Shown here: in pieces, positions 35,564-46,768 of the stretch
How the letters are laid out: each line of letters begins with the position of its first letter
How positions within the stretch are numbered: the first letter of the stretch is position 1
Assembly (NCBI RefSeq): GCF_038396675.1
Contig: NC_088920.1
Coordinates: forward strand, 65,442,501-65,506,500
Length of the DNA: 64,000 bases
Direction of reading: 5' to 3'
From: Hydra vulgaris
Lineage: Eukaryota; Cnidaria; Hydrozoa; Anthoathecata; Hydridae
Notes under the pieces: generated by a model
What the model was told of the DNA's origin: nothing
What the model saw: the letters and a program-made list of their open reading frames with translations, nothing else
Database searches by the model: none
Position numbers and translations under genes: made by a program

Positions 35564-36020
35564 TTAGAGAGCTGCACGGGGACAGGAATTTGTTCCATCA
35601 TCACCCATCCCCGCAGAAACCAAAGCCATTCCCACCTATCCCCGCAAGCATCTCTTTCCATCCCCACCCATCCCCGCAAACATTTTCTTCCGTCCCCACC
35701 TATCACTTATAAAACACTTATTGGCCCTTCCCATGAAATAGCATAAAAAAGTTATTAAAATATAGACAAGAGTTTAATTATTAGAGTTTAATGGCTTATA
35801 AAAAAATTTCTTAAAATATAGTCAAAAGAATTTATTTAATTTAAAAATAAACAAAAAAGAAATAAAATAAAACAATGTTTACCATAAATTTCTAATATAG
35901 AAAAATAAAAGTCAATGTTTGAGCCCTTGCCAAAACACAAGATCATCGACACTATCAGGTGATAATTGTGATATCCTCTCTTCAAAAATCTGGCCAGCTG
36001 ATGATATGGTTATGCGAGTT
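35564..36020 (-). mobile_element. hAT 3' terminal fragment with GC-rich CCCATCCCCGC repeats
   Basis: At 35564 the sequence AGAGAGCTGCACGGGGACAG opens a region with repeated CCCATCCCCGCA/CCCACCTATC phrases, typical of a group of hAT ends. On the minus strand 36020-35915 encodes RITISSAGQIFEERISQLSP and then DSVDDLVFWQGLKH before a stop, the very end of a hAT dimerisation domain. The rest of the transposase is absent. Confidence 0.65.
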
Positions 36021-36084
36021 TTTTAAATTTTTTTAAAGAAATAAGAGAAAAAAAGTCTCTCTTAAATTCTTAACCCCTCAACGC

Positions 36085-36260
36085 TAAAACAAAGTCATGA
36101 TGATCATTTCAGTGATGGGATCATTATATTCATCATGATCATTGTGAAAAAAAAAAGAAGGTTGATCATGGAATCATCATGATTATTATGATGAATCAAG
36201 ATGTAAAGAAAAAACAGCCGCGATAATCATGATCATCATGATGATCCCCCATATTAATCT
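36085..36260. repeat. ATCATGATGATCAT-rich low-complexity region
   Basis: Self-complementary TCATGATGATC phrases recur at least six times in both orientations. Confidence 0.7.
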
Positions 36261-36621
36261 GTTATTGCATCAATCCACCCCCCCCCTCCTAAAAAAATAC
36301 CCCTAGTATAAATAAACATAAAAAAATAAAGTTTGAAAGTGTATTAAGTGTAGATGTAAATAATTTGGTTTTTGGTAAATAATATCGAAAAATAAATATA
36401 AAGTAAAAAATCAAAAAAAATACAAAAAAAATAGCAAGAAACAAATGGTGGAGAGACAGCTGCAGTTGCAGTTCGCAATGCAGAGGATGTAGATTTTTAT
36501 GTCAATAGGGGTAATGTTGAAAGAAAATCTGTTCTTTTTTGTAAAAGAAAAACTAAGCAAAGATTTAAACGAACTCGACAAAATATTAAAAGTGGACGAG
36601 CTGGAAAGAGCATTTATAAAT

Positions 36622-36799
36622 GCATTATCAAGTTTATTTACTTAATATTGAAAAAATTTTTTTAGTAGGGTAGGTATTAATTGCCTTTTTTATTTTTAAG
36701 AAAAATAAAAAGTATGGCTCAAAAGTTAGATTCCAAGTACAATCGTTATTTATTTTTAAAATATGGCTCAAAAGCAGCAGAGCAGCGCATGCAATTAGG

Positions 36800-36881
<82 letters not shown>

Positions 36882-37190
36882 TTAAAACATTTTAAAGTTA
36901 GGTTACGTCTTAATCGGTTACAATTCTCTAACTTTTAATTAAATATTAAGTAAATAAACTTGATAATGCAGTAAATGTTTGTTTTATATTGCCGTAATGC
37001 TAAAAATCATCTTTTATTTTATTTTTATTGTAAAATAGCTTCTCAATCGGTTACTTTGTCACGAAAAAAATAAAAATTCTCAATTCGCAACGTTACGTCT
37101 CAATTGGATTTTCTTTTTAACTTTTTAAAGTGTAACCAAATAAGACGTAACGTAACGTCACTAAATATATATTCGAGACGTAACTAACCC
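36622..37190 (+). repeat. A-type repeat unit (outer left copy) around a (TA)n tract
   Basis: From 36884 the text matches, in opposite orientation, 39986-40315 and 48601-48890 (ACATTTTAAAGTTA, TTACGTCTTAATCGGTTAC, ATTAAATATTAAGTAAATAA, ACGAAAAAAATAAAAATTCT). A short inverted piece (TGCATTATCAAGTTTATTTA) is already present at 36622, so the (TA)n tract lies between inverted fragments. The unknown text 36430-36620 could encode KSVLFCKRKTKQRFKRTRQN but is not recognised. Confidence 0.7.
36802..36879. repeat. (TA)n microsatellite
   Basis: Uninterrupted TA run. Confidence 0.98.
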
Positions 37191-37415
37191 CTATAACATT
37201 TTCAGGTTACATTACGTATTGTAACGTAAACGAGATTCGTTACGTTACGTGCAAAATGTCCGTTATTTTTACGTAAGTGAGACGTAAGATTTTACGTAAT
37301 GGTACGTAACATTGTAACGTAACGTTACGTGCAAAAATATAATTTTTACGTATCCGAGATGTAACGTATAACGTATTAATACGTAACATTTTGACCTAAT
37401 AAGACGTGATCATGA
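37130..37415. repeat. GACGTAACG / CGTTACGT motif cluster
   Basis: More than fifteen ACGTAA or TTACGT hexamers in under 300 bp, often as the palindrome GTAACGTTAC or as GTAACGTAACGTTACG. It continues the A-type repeat and resembles a field of protein binding sites. Confidence 0.8.
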
Positions 37416-39337
37416 TCACCTGCGGCGACTTTCAATTTGGCGATATTTAATGTTATCTAGTATGCGATTAAAAAACTAATTATTGGCCTACATTAATGCA
37501 GCAATTTACTCTTATAGCCTAGTATAAAATAGCCTAATAAGAGTGTACCATCGCCCAGGGAGTAAGGAGTAGACTGACACATATCACACAATGTATATCA
37601 CAAATAATCTTAAAACAAAACCTAAGTACTAAATATATCCTCATCATATTTGATAGTATCAAAAATCTTACCATAATGTAATTTTAATTTCGTTGACGGC
37701 TTAAAAAATTGTCAAAATTGACATTATATACACGTTTTTGCTTGTGGGATAATAAAAACAAAAGAAGTGTTACGCTGATTAAATAAAAAAATTTAAAAAC
37801 GTTTTATTTATATTAAAAGTTATAACGTAATTAGATTTACAATATTGTAATTAACATTAATAATAAGTCGTTCATGTGTTGTGTATATATATACATATAT
37901 ATATATATATATTATTTAATTCAGAAGTTTATTATAACGAAAAAAATTATTAACACAGTAATAATATAATCTGTGTACATTTTGCCTTTAACTACTGTCT
38001 TTGGTAATCGAACTATCATCGTTGCAAATATCATCAAAGGCGTTACTGTCAGAATTATCATTACCAATAGATTCAGGTGCAATACTAGCCTTTTTTGGTG
38101 TCCGACTAGGTATGCCTATTATTGCGCGTTTTGCATGCATTGATTACTGCGCGTTTTGCATGCATTGGCATTCGTTTTAATTGATCCCCGAGCGCCTCTG
38201 CCACCTTATGGAGATTAATGCGTTATTGCAATCTTAGCTGCAGAGAATCTTTAAAATATAAAAATAAAATCTACATCTTTAAAGGAATAGAATCGATAAA
38301 AAAAACAAAAAAAAAAACATTTATCCAATTACATAATTATTGAAATCACATTAGCACAACAGTAAAACCTTTTTTTAAAAAATAAATAAATTTAGCGGCA
38401 AAACACCTCGAATAATGCCCCAAATTGTCCCCAAATTATTTGACTTTGAGCGCAAGGTAAATCTCAATATTTTCTAAAAAAAAAAAATGCTAATGTAATT
38501 ATAATGGTCCAATTTCTTTTTTAGATTATTGTGTATTCTGGTTTTTTCGTATTTGTTGTTTAAAATAAAATAAAATTTTTTTTGTAATCGTATTTTTTTC
38601 ATATTTGCCCCATATTGGGTTTCTTGTGATTTTCGTTTTGTAATAAAAAATTTTTGAACACCCCTTATGTCTAGTTTAAAAGCCGAAAAATGCAAGCATA
38701 ATTTTAACTATCATTGGTAATTGTATATGTATAAATGTATTTCTAATTAGGAGTCGTTCATTAAGTATGTACGCTTTTATTTCAATCCTTCTTCCCCTTC
38801 CCCTTTTTAGTACCCTCCACCTCAAAAAAAGAACCTGCGCTTTTAACGTACCTACCTTTTTTTTAGTTTAGTTTCTTCTTTTTTTTATAATTGACCCCTG
38901 ATTCCCCCCTCCCCCAAATCGTGTTTACGCCATTTACAGATATAAATATAATGTACAGACGCAATGGAGTGTTCATACATCAACTGTGTATTGTTTCATG
39001 TACCTCAAAATAATACTTTTCTACCGTATTGAAATCTAAGTTTTATTCAAAAAAGTTGCAAAAAAAACTTGAGTATTAAAAATGTTTTAATATGCCTTCC
39101 TCGGATTTATTAACGATTTACGCCGTTTATAAGACTTTAAATAAGTTTCATTTTAAATCAAACCCACTAGCAATCTGATTTTGCTATTTTATAACAAACA
39201 GAAATTATTTGAGATTTTTTAATGTAAAAAAGAATTAAGTATATATATAATAATTACATTGGATTGCTTGTGGGTTTTATTTAACAAAGATTATTTTCTA
39301 AACTTATAAATTTAAAAGCTTTTGATCAAATAAAACG
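37416..39337. other. spacer within inverted-repeat region, no supported gene
   Basis: No gene recognised. On the minus strand 38142-37988 encodes a 50-codon frame (MHAKRAIIGIPSRTP..., acidic serine-rich end) preceded by a 22-bp direct duplication containing GCATGCAAAACGCGCA (38130-38170). It is too short to call. A repeat end of the GTCGTTCATTAAGTA type begins at 38748. Confidence 0.35.
38748..38945. repeat. GGAGTCGTTCATTAAGTATG-type repeat with C-rich body
   Basis: Start and C-rich interior (CCTTCCCC, CCCCCCTCCCCC) resemble the repeat at 33238-33420; probably the same broad class of dispersed element. Confidence 0.4.
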
Positions 39338-39985
39338 TGATTTATATAATCTAAATGTGAGACGCATTTAAAATACCTATAAATTTTTTTGACGTTATGT
39401 TGCGTCTTAGTTTACACTTATTATATAAGTGTCATGGTTTTTTTTTAATTAATATTTATAAGTTAAAAAAAACCATACTGGTATTTTTTTAAACTTTTAA
39501 CAATATACAAAAAATTAGTTCTAGTTTTTTTTTATAACAAATTTGTCACGAAAACGTTTCGATTCGCGAAGTTGCAACTTTGCGATTTGAATTTTTTAAC
39601 AAAAAAATATTTTTCTAAAACTTTTTTTAGTTACTATTGTCTTAACAAATGTATCGTTGAATACCATAACTCATAAATGAATTACAGTATTTAACAAATT
39701 TGTTGAATTAACAATATTGTAAATGCCCTGAATGCATTTGTCCAGACCATTGTAATAAAAAAAGTATTAAAAAAAAAAACTAACCCACAAGCAATCTAAT
39801 TCCTTATATATATGTCTTTTACTGTAACCATATTCACATGAAGTTACGTATTAATTGAAAATTCATTCGCGAATTTAACGCGTCACAAATTTAATTTATT
39901 TTACGTTACCTTACGTCTATCTTGATACTTGTTAGAGTGTAACCAATTAAGACATAATGTTACGTTAAAAAAATTCATTTACGTC
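39338..39985 (+). repeat. inverted-repeat arm, left
   Basis: Matches the reverse complement of 40316-40417 plus 46205-46768 plus 48529-48600. Shared text includes AAAAGCTTTTGATCAAATAAAACG-type and GACGTTATGTTGCGTCTTAG phrases, GCGAAGTTGCAACTTTGCGA, and TTAACGCGTCACAAATTTAA. The outer part of the A unit (CTTACGTCTATCTTGATACT, 39910) is included. Together with the right arm it forms a fold-back-like structure of about 0.65-kb arms. Confidence 0.82.
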
Positions 39986-40315
39986 ACGTAGTTTAGTTAC
40001 GTCTCGAATCTATATTTAGTAACGTTACGTTACGTCTTATTTGGTTACACTTTATATAGTTAAAAAGAAAACTAATTGAGACGTAACGTTGCAAATTGAG
40101 AATTTTTTCTTTTTTCGTGACAAAGTAACCAATTGAGACGAAGCTATTTTACAATAAAAATAAAATAAAAGATGATTTTTGGCAATACGGCAATATAAAA
40201 CAAACATTTACTGCATTATCAAGTTTATTTACTTAATATTTATTTAAAAGTTAAAGAATGTAACCTTGTTACCAATTGTAACCGATTAAGACGTAACGTA
40301 ACTTTAAAATGTTAC
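39986..40315 (-). repeat. A-type repeat unit (central spacer of the palindrome)
   Basis: Reverse-oriented copy of the unit at 36884-37180. It is flanked on both sides by about 75-bp inverted ends (39910-39985 and 40316-40393), so the 39910-40393 segment alone could also be a 484-bp MITE. Confidence 0.75.
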
Positions 40316-41158
40316 GTGACATAAATGGATTTTTTTAACGTAACATTACGTCTTAATTGGTTACACTCTAACAAGTAACAAGATAGACGTAAGCAAACGT
40401 GAAATAAATTAAATTTGTTTTTTTTTTTTTTTTTTTTTTTTTTATTACAAAATAATAAATATTTACAATTTTCTTTACTATCTCTGCATAATAAATACGC
40501 ATATTTACAATGATATTACAAATCGTTTAACATTATATATTTTTCCGTTTATAAATATTTTTATGATACACTTATTATATTTCTCTTTTATATTATAAGA
40601 AAGCAAAAGAAAAAAACAGGCTTTTTTACATTTAATTTGCTTTGATCTATTTTAAAAAGTTCATTAGTTACTATGCCAATATTTTAAAAACAAAGTCGTG
40701 TTTATATATATATATATACATTTTTTAATTTTTGTTTGGTTTTTTTTATTTTTATTTTTTTGTGTTTTTAAGTTTTTTTTTTATTTTTTTGTATTTTTAT
40801 TTTTATATTTTTTTGTGTTTTTTGTTTTTTTTGAGCCTATGTGCGGAAAGAAATCGAGAATATGGAAGAATGTTGATAATGAAGTTTGTAAAGATTATTT
40901 AAGTATATTTAGTTAAGAAAGATTTTATTAGTTAATACTAAAAAAATTACAGGACTTTTACACAAATCATCACATTACGAAATCTACAGAAAAAAAATGC
41001 AAATAATAAAATATATCTGAAAAAAAACTAAGGGCTGGCAGTGATTGTTTAATCATAAATAACAATAATTTTGTTGTAAAAAAATTATATGTTTAATGGA
41101 CACGGGAACACTCAACTAAACATTTAGTTCTATCTACGAGCCAGTGTGTTAGTTTGGC

Positions 41159-44100
41159 TCATATGTTTAGTTTCTGGTTCCCGTTTTCTATTTCACAAAA
41201 AACGTTTTTAATACAAAAAAGTTGACAAAAAAGGTCCGTGGTGTTTCTACGGACATGATAATTATATTTTAAAGTAATAATATTCCTGATGTTTCTGGTA
41301 ATTATCCTGATCACTGCCGTTGGGTCAATATTTGAATTTTTATACATATGGTGGCATCTGCTGTTCCATATTTCACTCATAATGGTTTGAGTGACTGTCA
41401 ACAGCAGCTGCGAGGTAGGGTTTTTCTCCGATAAATTCGCAGTCTCAATCGAGAAGATGCAATTTATTGGAGAAAAGTTGTTTTGGGATGTCAAGGAGTT
41501 ATATACATGTTTAAAGTATTCCCATATTGTAACAGAAGGAGGACAGTAGGCAAAGATGTGCAGGTTGTCCTCAATTTTACCGCAAGTTTTACATTTGTTG
41601 TTTTTGACGATCTGTTGCCTTGTGCTTTTGGCAAGCAAGGCAGCAGAGGGTAAGCTGTTATGGAGAAATCGAAAGAGGATGTTTTGAGTCGGTCCGTATG
41701 CGTGGGAGGTAAAATTTCTTTTCCAAATTTGGGTCCACGGCATTGTTGTTTTTGTTGAACTGTTCCAGAAAAGTTCTGCTGGCACGACTGTCTTTTTGTT
41801 TTTTGCCACTTCTAGGTAAAAATTTTTTGTTGATTTTAGGGGGATGTTAAAGAGGGACCCGTATTTATCTAAGATATCAATTGTATTTTTGTAGTACTGA
41901 GACATTTTGTTGTCCCAGTGTTTTGGAAACGTGTTTTGCCTTAAAAAATTCCAGCTTTCGTTTTGCTTAGTATATTTAACAAGTGAACTTGCCACCCAAT
42001 ACTTTGAAAAGTAGTAAGAATCGTGAGTTTTGTCCTCTTCGCGTTCTTTTATTTGAAAGAGCGTTTTGAGGCGGATCGCAAGACTTTGCTCCTTCGGTGA
42101 TAAAATTCCGAGACCCCCGCTTTTGACGGGTAAGAAAAGCGTCTCTCGTTTGACCGGGTTGAAATTGGTCTTTTGCCACAGATTTTCGAAAATGGCTCGA
42201 TGCAAACGCTCTATTACCCACTCGGGAGTGGGCAAAACGTTTGCTAGAAACCACACTTTTGACATTGCTAGCGTATTTATCAGATTAGTCTTTCCCCTAA
42301 GTGACAAAGTACGCAGTCCCAGAAACTTGAGCTTTTTCTCTGTTTTGTTAAGAGCTACTTGCCAGTTGAAATTGGTAGTATCGCTCAGTCTGGTGTAAAA
42401 TGTGACACCTAAAATTTTGAAACCGGTGTCATTGTTCCACTCTATGTCGTCCAATTGTGTGTAAATTTCGGGATCAAAACCCCCAAGAGCGAGACCCTTG
42501 GTTTTTGAGGCGTTGATCACTGAACCACTTGCTTTTTCGAATAGTTTTAGGTTTTCAAAGAAATAGCGGACACATTTTACGTCCTTAGCAAAAAAGTTCG
42601 AATCGTCTGCGTACTGCTGTAGTTTTAGAGGTTTTCGTGTTCCCGGCAGAGGAAAACCCTCTATTCTGCTATCCGCTCTGATTACCAAAGCCAAAGCTTC
42701 AGCAACAAAAACGTACAGCAAAAGAGAGAGTGGGTCTCCCTGTCTGACTCCCCTTTCCGTAAGAAAGGAGGTAGACAGGAAGCCGCAATTCAGAACAGTT
42801 GCCGAAACATCTGAATACAAGGTGTTAATGAATGATACGAAATTTTCTCCGAGATTGAATTTTCGGAGAATCTGCAGCAGAAACGCGCGATCGACTTTGT
42901 CAAACGCCTTTTCTTGATCTATTGTCAAAATGAAACTAGGTAGTTTTTTAAATTCGGCGTAATCTATAAGATCACGTATTAGGTGTAAATTTGAAAAAAT
43001 GTTTCTACCTGGAATTCCGCAAGTTTGATTTGGTTCTATAATTTTCCCCATTACTTTTGCAAGTCTTAGGGCCAGCGCTTTTGTGATTATTTTGTAATCA
43101 GCGCCGATTAAAGATATAGGCCTCCAATTTTTGCATTTAGTAAGATCTCCTTGTTTGGGAATAAGTGAAATTATTGATTTTTTCATAGAGCGGCTCGTGT
43201 TTTTTTCTACGAAAAGAATTTCGTAAGCAAGTTCTTCAAAATCTTTTTCTAAAACGTGCCAAAAAGTTTTGTAAAATTCAGCTGGAAATCCGTCATAGCC
43301 CGGAGATTTTCCGTTTTCAAATTTAAAAAGGGCCTCTTTTAGTTCCGCGCCGGTTAGGCGGGTGTTTAAAATTTCGTTTTCATCATCACTCAAACGTTTA
43401 GTGATGTGTGACAAGACACGGTTTTGGCTGTCTTTGCATAAATTTGTTTTGGTGTAAATGTTTTTATAATAAGTTGCTAGGGAGTTGAGTATTTCGCCAG
43501 GTTCACTCGTCAATGTGCCGTCATTCTTGCGAATTTCGGTAATTGACTTGTTCCGCTGTCGAGTTTTTTCCCAATTATACAAAAATTTGGAAGGTTTTTC
43601 TCCTTCTTCGATTAGTTTTTGTTTCATGCGAATAAACGCTCCGGGAAACTGGAGCAAGAAAAGAGCATCGCGTTTTTCTTTGATGCTATCTAAATTCGGG
43701 TTAGCGTTTTGTTGCTCCCGTTGGATTTCGTTTTCAATCCTTTTCATTTGTTTTTTGTTTTTCGCACTTTCCTGTATCGAAATGTGTTGTAATTCAGCCC
43801 TTACAAAAAGTTTGCAGTCGTCCCACCATTTTAAAATTGACGTGTAGGACCGTTTTTTTGTTTGCCAATCTTGAATTAAGAGTTCAATTTTTTGCCTATG
43901 CACCTCTATTTCCAAAAGAGAACAATTTAATTTCCAGTAACCTGGTCCTCTCCTAAATTGACTAAAGTTGACAGTTGTTGACACGAACTCGTGGTCGGAA
44001 AAAGGGTTGGTGAGAATTTTGGAGCGTGTTGTTTTTTTGGCGACTTTATCAGGGCAGTAGATTCTGTCGAGTCTACATTTGACCGTCTGATTGCGCCATG

Positions 44101-44671
44101 TGAATTCTCGTTTGGTGGGAAACTTATAACGAAAAACATCTACTAGGTTATACTTACCTCGGAAGACCCCGAGTTCAGAAATGCCGTAGGTGGGATATTT
44201 AGCGTTGTTTGTTCCTTCTGTGTCAAGAGGCAGGCTTTCGACCATGTTGAAGTCCCCGGCCAGCAGGACGGGTAGTCCTGTGTCCTGCGAGAATTCGCCA
44301 AGGTCGCCAAAAAAATGGCGCCTTTCTCTCGGCACATTGGGCGCGTAAATATTCAGCACCTGCATTTCGTGTTCGTCAATTTTGATCATGGCGTTTAAAA
44401 TTCTACCGTTAGCGTCCCTTTTTAGTTCGGTTAACGAAATGTTGGATTTAGAGAGAATAGCCACCCCGCAACAACTATGGCTCGGACCAGAGTTCCAAAT
44501 AGACTCGCCAGTCCATTCGTCACCCCACTGCTTAACAGTGGACGGTCCGGACTTTGTTTCCTGAAGGAGGATGAGATCGTAGGAGGACTTTTTAAGAAAA
44601 CCAAAAAAATTGTCGCGTTTAGTTTGGTCGTTTAGACCGTTTATGTTGCATGTTAAAATGTTAATAGCCAT
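41159..44671 (-). CDS. LINE ORF2: APE endonuclease, reverse transcriptase, zinc knuckle
   Basis: An intact 1170-codon frame from ATG 44671 to the stop at 41159. The N-terminal apurinic-type endonuclease shows N9/N11 (TCNINGLN), E38 (LLQETK), D140 and N142 (AGDFNMV), D202 (CRLDRIYC) and the SDH triad at 225-227. The reverse transcriptase shows NGKSPGYDGFPAEFYK, RPISLIGADYKIITKALALR, IDQEKAFDKVDR, RGVRQGDPLSLLLYVF and the catalytic YADD at 687-690. A C-terminal zf-RVT-type knuckle (CKTCGKIEDNLHIFAYC, CX2CX7HX4C) lies near 1024-1040. The role is target-primed reverse transcription: nicking the target and copying the element RNA into it. The domain order and motifs point to the L1/Tx1 group (inference). 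All visible catalytic residues are kept, so the enzyme may be active. Confidence 0.95.
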   Translation of the reverse strand: MAINILTCNINGLNDQTKRDNFFGFLKKSSYDLILLQETKSGPSTVKQWGDEWTGESIWNSGPSHSCCGVAILSKSNISLTELKRDANGRILNAMIKIDEHEMQVLNIYAPNVPRERRHFFGDLGEFSQDTGLPVLLAGDFNMVESLPLDTEGTNNAKYPTYGISELGVFRGKYNLVDVFRYKFPTKREFTWRNQTVKCRLDRIYCPDKVAKKTTRSKILTNPFSDHEFVSTTVNFSQFRRGPGYWKLNCSLLEIEVHRQKIELLIQDWQTKKRSYTSILKWWDDCKLFVRAELQHISIQESAKNKKQMKRIENEIQREQQNANPNLDSIKEKRDALFLLQFPGAFIRMKQKLIEEGEKPSKFLYNWEKTRQRNKSITEIRKNDGTLTSEPGEILNSLATYYKNIYTKTNLCKDSQNRVLSHITKRLSDDENEILNTRLTGAELKEALFKFENGKSPGYDGFPAEFYKTFWHVLEKDFEELAYEILFVEKNTSRSMKKSIISLIPKQGDLTKCKNWRPISLIGADYKIITKALALRLAKVMGKIIEPNQTCGIPGRNIFSNLHLIRDLIDYAEFKKLPSFILTIDQEKAFDKVDRAFLLQILRKFNLGENFVSFINTLYSDVSATVLNCGFLSTSFLTERGVRQGDPLSLLLYVFVAEALALVIRADSRIEGFPLPGTRKPLKLQQYADDSNFFAKDVKCVRYFFENLKLFEKASGSVINASKTKGLALGGFDPEIYTQLDDIEWNNDTGFKILGVTFYTRLSDTTNFNWQVALNKTEKKLKFLGLRTLSLRGKTNLINTLAMSKVWFLANVLPTPEWVIERLHRAIFENLWQKTNFNPVKRETLFLPVKSGGLGILSPKEQSLAIRLKTLFQIKEREEDKTHDSYYFSKYWVASSLVKYTKQNESWNFLRQNTFPKHWDNKMSQYYKNTIDILDKYGSLFNIPLKSTKNFYLEVAKNKKTVVPAELFWNSSTKTTMPWTQIWKRNFTSHAYGPTQNILFRFLHNSLPSAALLAKSTRQQIVKNNKCKTCGKIEDNLHIFAYCPPSVTIWEYFKHVYNSLTSQNNFSPINCIFSIETANLSEKNPTSQLLLTVTQTIMSEIWNSRCHHMYKNSNIDPTAVIRIITRNIRNIITLKYNYHVRRNTTDLFCQLFCIKNVFCEIENGNQKLNI

Positions 44672-45084
44672 GATGGAGAGAAACAGCTTTCTTAGTTTGA
44701 AAACTCGTGTCGCTTAAACATAAATATAATAATTTTACAACCTGACACAAATAAAACGAACATAAAAGTCTTAATCTTAATGCACGAGTTTTCCGTTTAA
44801 CTGACGTAATACAAACAGATGGACGCACTGGACCATACAATTTTACACAAAAGCGCGAACTACAACAATACAAACATGCACAGCTTAAGCGCTCGTTATG
44901 AAACGTGTCATGCATAACTAATGAGAAATTAAAAAAAGAACAGAAAAAAGTCGAAAAAAAAGATTTTTTTGCAGAAAGATAAAAATAAAAATTTAGAGCG
45001 AAAAAGTTCGAAAAAAAGGTCTGATTTGAGAACAAAGTTAAAAGAAGAAAATTGAAACGAAAAAAATGAGAGGAAATAAAAATC

Positions 45085-46072
45085 TTACGATTTCTTTTCC
45101 GCACACAGTTGGCTTTCATAGTCTTCATCGATTACGAGAGAATCCGCTTCGTCGTCAAAACACGTCAAAACATCTTTTTCTTTCAAAAACAAAACTTCAT
45201 CCAAACACGCGGGTTCTTTTTTCTCTGCTGTGTTTGTTACCTTTTTTGGAGTTTCACATTCCGAAATTCCCAGTCGTTTTCTTGTCGGCTGGGCGGATTT
45301 TCGTGTTTTTGAGGACTGTTTTTTTCCACTATGCTCTTTATTATTAGTATCCATGTCGACACTGATGTCAACGCTGCCACTGTTAACATCAATGTCTATA
45401 CTTGCGCTGTCAACTTCTGATATAGTGGGTTTTATTGGATCTGAGGGTACAATGGTTGGGTTTGATGATTTTGGAGTGGATTCGGGCTGGCCTTGATGCT
45501 TATACCTTAGGGTGAGTCCGTCAACGTTTTGATATCGAGGTAGAGGATTTTGGGTGGGATTCTTCCAGCTCCTGATAATAATAATCACATTACCAGTGAA
45601 GATATCCTCACCGTGCGATTTACATTTCTGCAAATAAAACGAGTCGAACTCCCCTCTTCCTACAGCCAAGTGCTTTCCAAGCAGGACGATGGCGCTTTGA
45701 CACCCATTTCTTAGCGTGCCAATGGGGATATTTTGGACCAGCACGTGCACCATTCGAATGAACTTCTGCTGAAGAGCAACCTTTGACTTCAATTTCAGTG
45801 TCGAGAAAGGATGACAACGAGGAGATGTTTACCACTGCAAATTCAAAAAGTTTGTTGGCGTAGTGTCTCGTTACACCCCAAACATTTCCAAGTAACTTTT
45901 TATCAGCCAAGGCAGAAAGAAAGTCGTTCACACTACAATTCAAATCACCGTACCGGCACACTAAAACGTTGGAGTTATCGACTTCGGCTTTCGATCCAAA
46001 AATTCCAAGATTGGTTTTCGTCAGCACAGATGATTTACCAGAGGTCAACGCACCAGCATAACTTATTGCCAT
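45085..46072 (-). pseudogene. LINE ORF1 with one frameshift
   Basis: ATG 46072 opens MAISYAGALTSGKSSVLTK and reads to EIEVKG near 45790. The text then continues in the next frame as SKVALQQKFIRMVHVLVQNI through LRYKHQGQPESTPKS and a basic/acidic tail, KKQSSKTRKSAQPTRKR, to the stop at 45085. The join needs a single-base shift near 45790. ORF1 proteins of such LINEs bind the element RNA; the first part (VFGV-type alternation and VLVQNIPIGTLRNG) could be RRM-like, but this is tentative. One indel in an otherwise clean element could also be a sequencing error. Confidence 0.78.
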
Positions 46073-46204
46073 ATTAAAATAAAAATTATACTAATAATCG
46101 GTAACCACAACTAAGTAAACGGATTTTAATGGTGCATACCTTATTAACACAAATACTGAAAAAGTTTAGATGTGTTTTTTTCCGTCAAATTTTTAACGCG
46201 TCAC

Positions 46205-46768
46205 AAATTAAATTTGTGACGCGTTAAATTTGAGAATTTATTTTTAATTATAACAGAACAGTACGTGTGGAATGGTTACAGTGAAAATTATATATATACA
46301 AGGAATTAGATTGCTTGTGGGTTAGTTTTTTTTAAAAATACTTTTTTATTACAATGGTCTGGACAAATGCATTCAATGAATTTACAATATTGTTAATTCA
46401 ACAAATTTGTTAAATACTGTAACTTATTTTTGAGTTATGGTATTCAACGATGCATTTGTCAAGACATTAGTAACTAAAAAAAGTTTTAGAAAATATTTTT
46501 TTGTTAAAAAATTCAAATCGCAAAGTTGCAATTAGTTAATTGCAACTTCGCGAATCGAAACGTTGTTTTCGTGACATATTTGTTTTAAAAAAAATTAGAA
46601 CTAATTTTTTGTACATTGTTGAAAGTTTAAAAAAATACCAGTATGGTTCTTTTTTAACTTATATATATAAGTTAAAAAAAAAAAAACACAAAAAAAAAGA
46701 CAATTATAATTATAACAGTGCACTTTTAATGTGTAAACTAAGACGCAACATAACGTCAAAAAAATCTA
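46205..46768 (-). repeat. inverted-repeat arm, right (part 1)
   Basis: Reverse complement of 39338-39905. It includes TTAACGCGTCACAAATTTAA-type text next to the LINE target site, GGAATTAGATTGCTTGTGGG, and GACGCAACATAACGTC at the inner border of the Tc1 element. Confidence 0.82.

Larger units (their letters stand above)
40418..46204 (-). mobile_element. full-length L1/Tx1-like LINE with poly(A) and target duplication
   Basis: The 12-bp direct repeat AAATTAAATTTG lies at 40406-40417 and 46205-46216. A T run at 40418-40443 is the minus-strand poly(A) tail directly after the target copy. The body of 5787 bp contains a short 5' leader (46073-46204), ORF1, a 413-bp gap, ORF2 and a 3' region of about 715 bp. 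Coding DNA is much less AT-rich than its surroundings. It sits inside one arm of the inverted-repeat structure, so it arrived later. Confidence 0.93.

Noticed and set aside
38105-38175. 22-bp direct duplication with GCATGCAAAACGCGCA
   Set aside because: Simple local duplication within a short unrecognised frame; no sign of a mobile element.
40698-40916. 72-codon Phe-rich frame
   Set aside because: Encoded by T-rich DNA in the 3' region of the antisense LINE; no protein character.
41976-44564. Several 60-120 codon frames overlapping LINE ORF2
   Set aside because: Shadows of the 1170-codon ORF2, which carries all recognisable domains.
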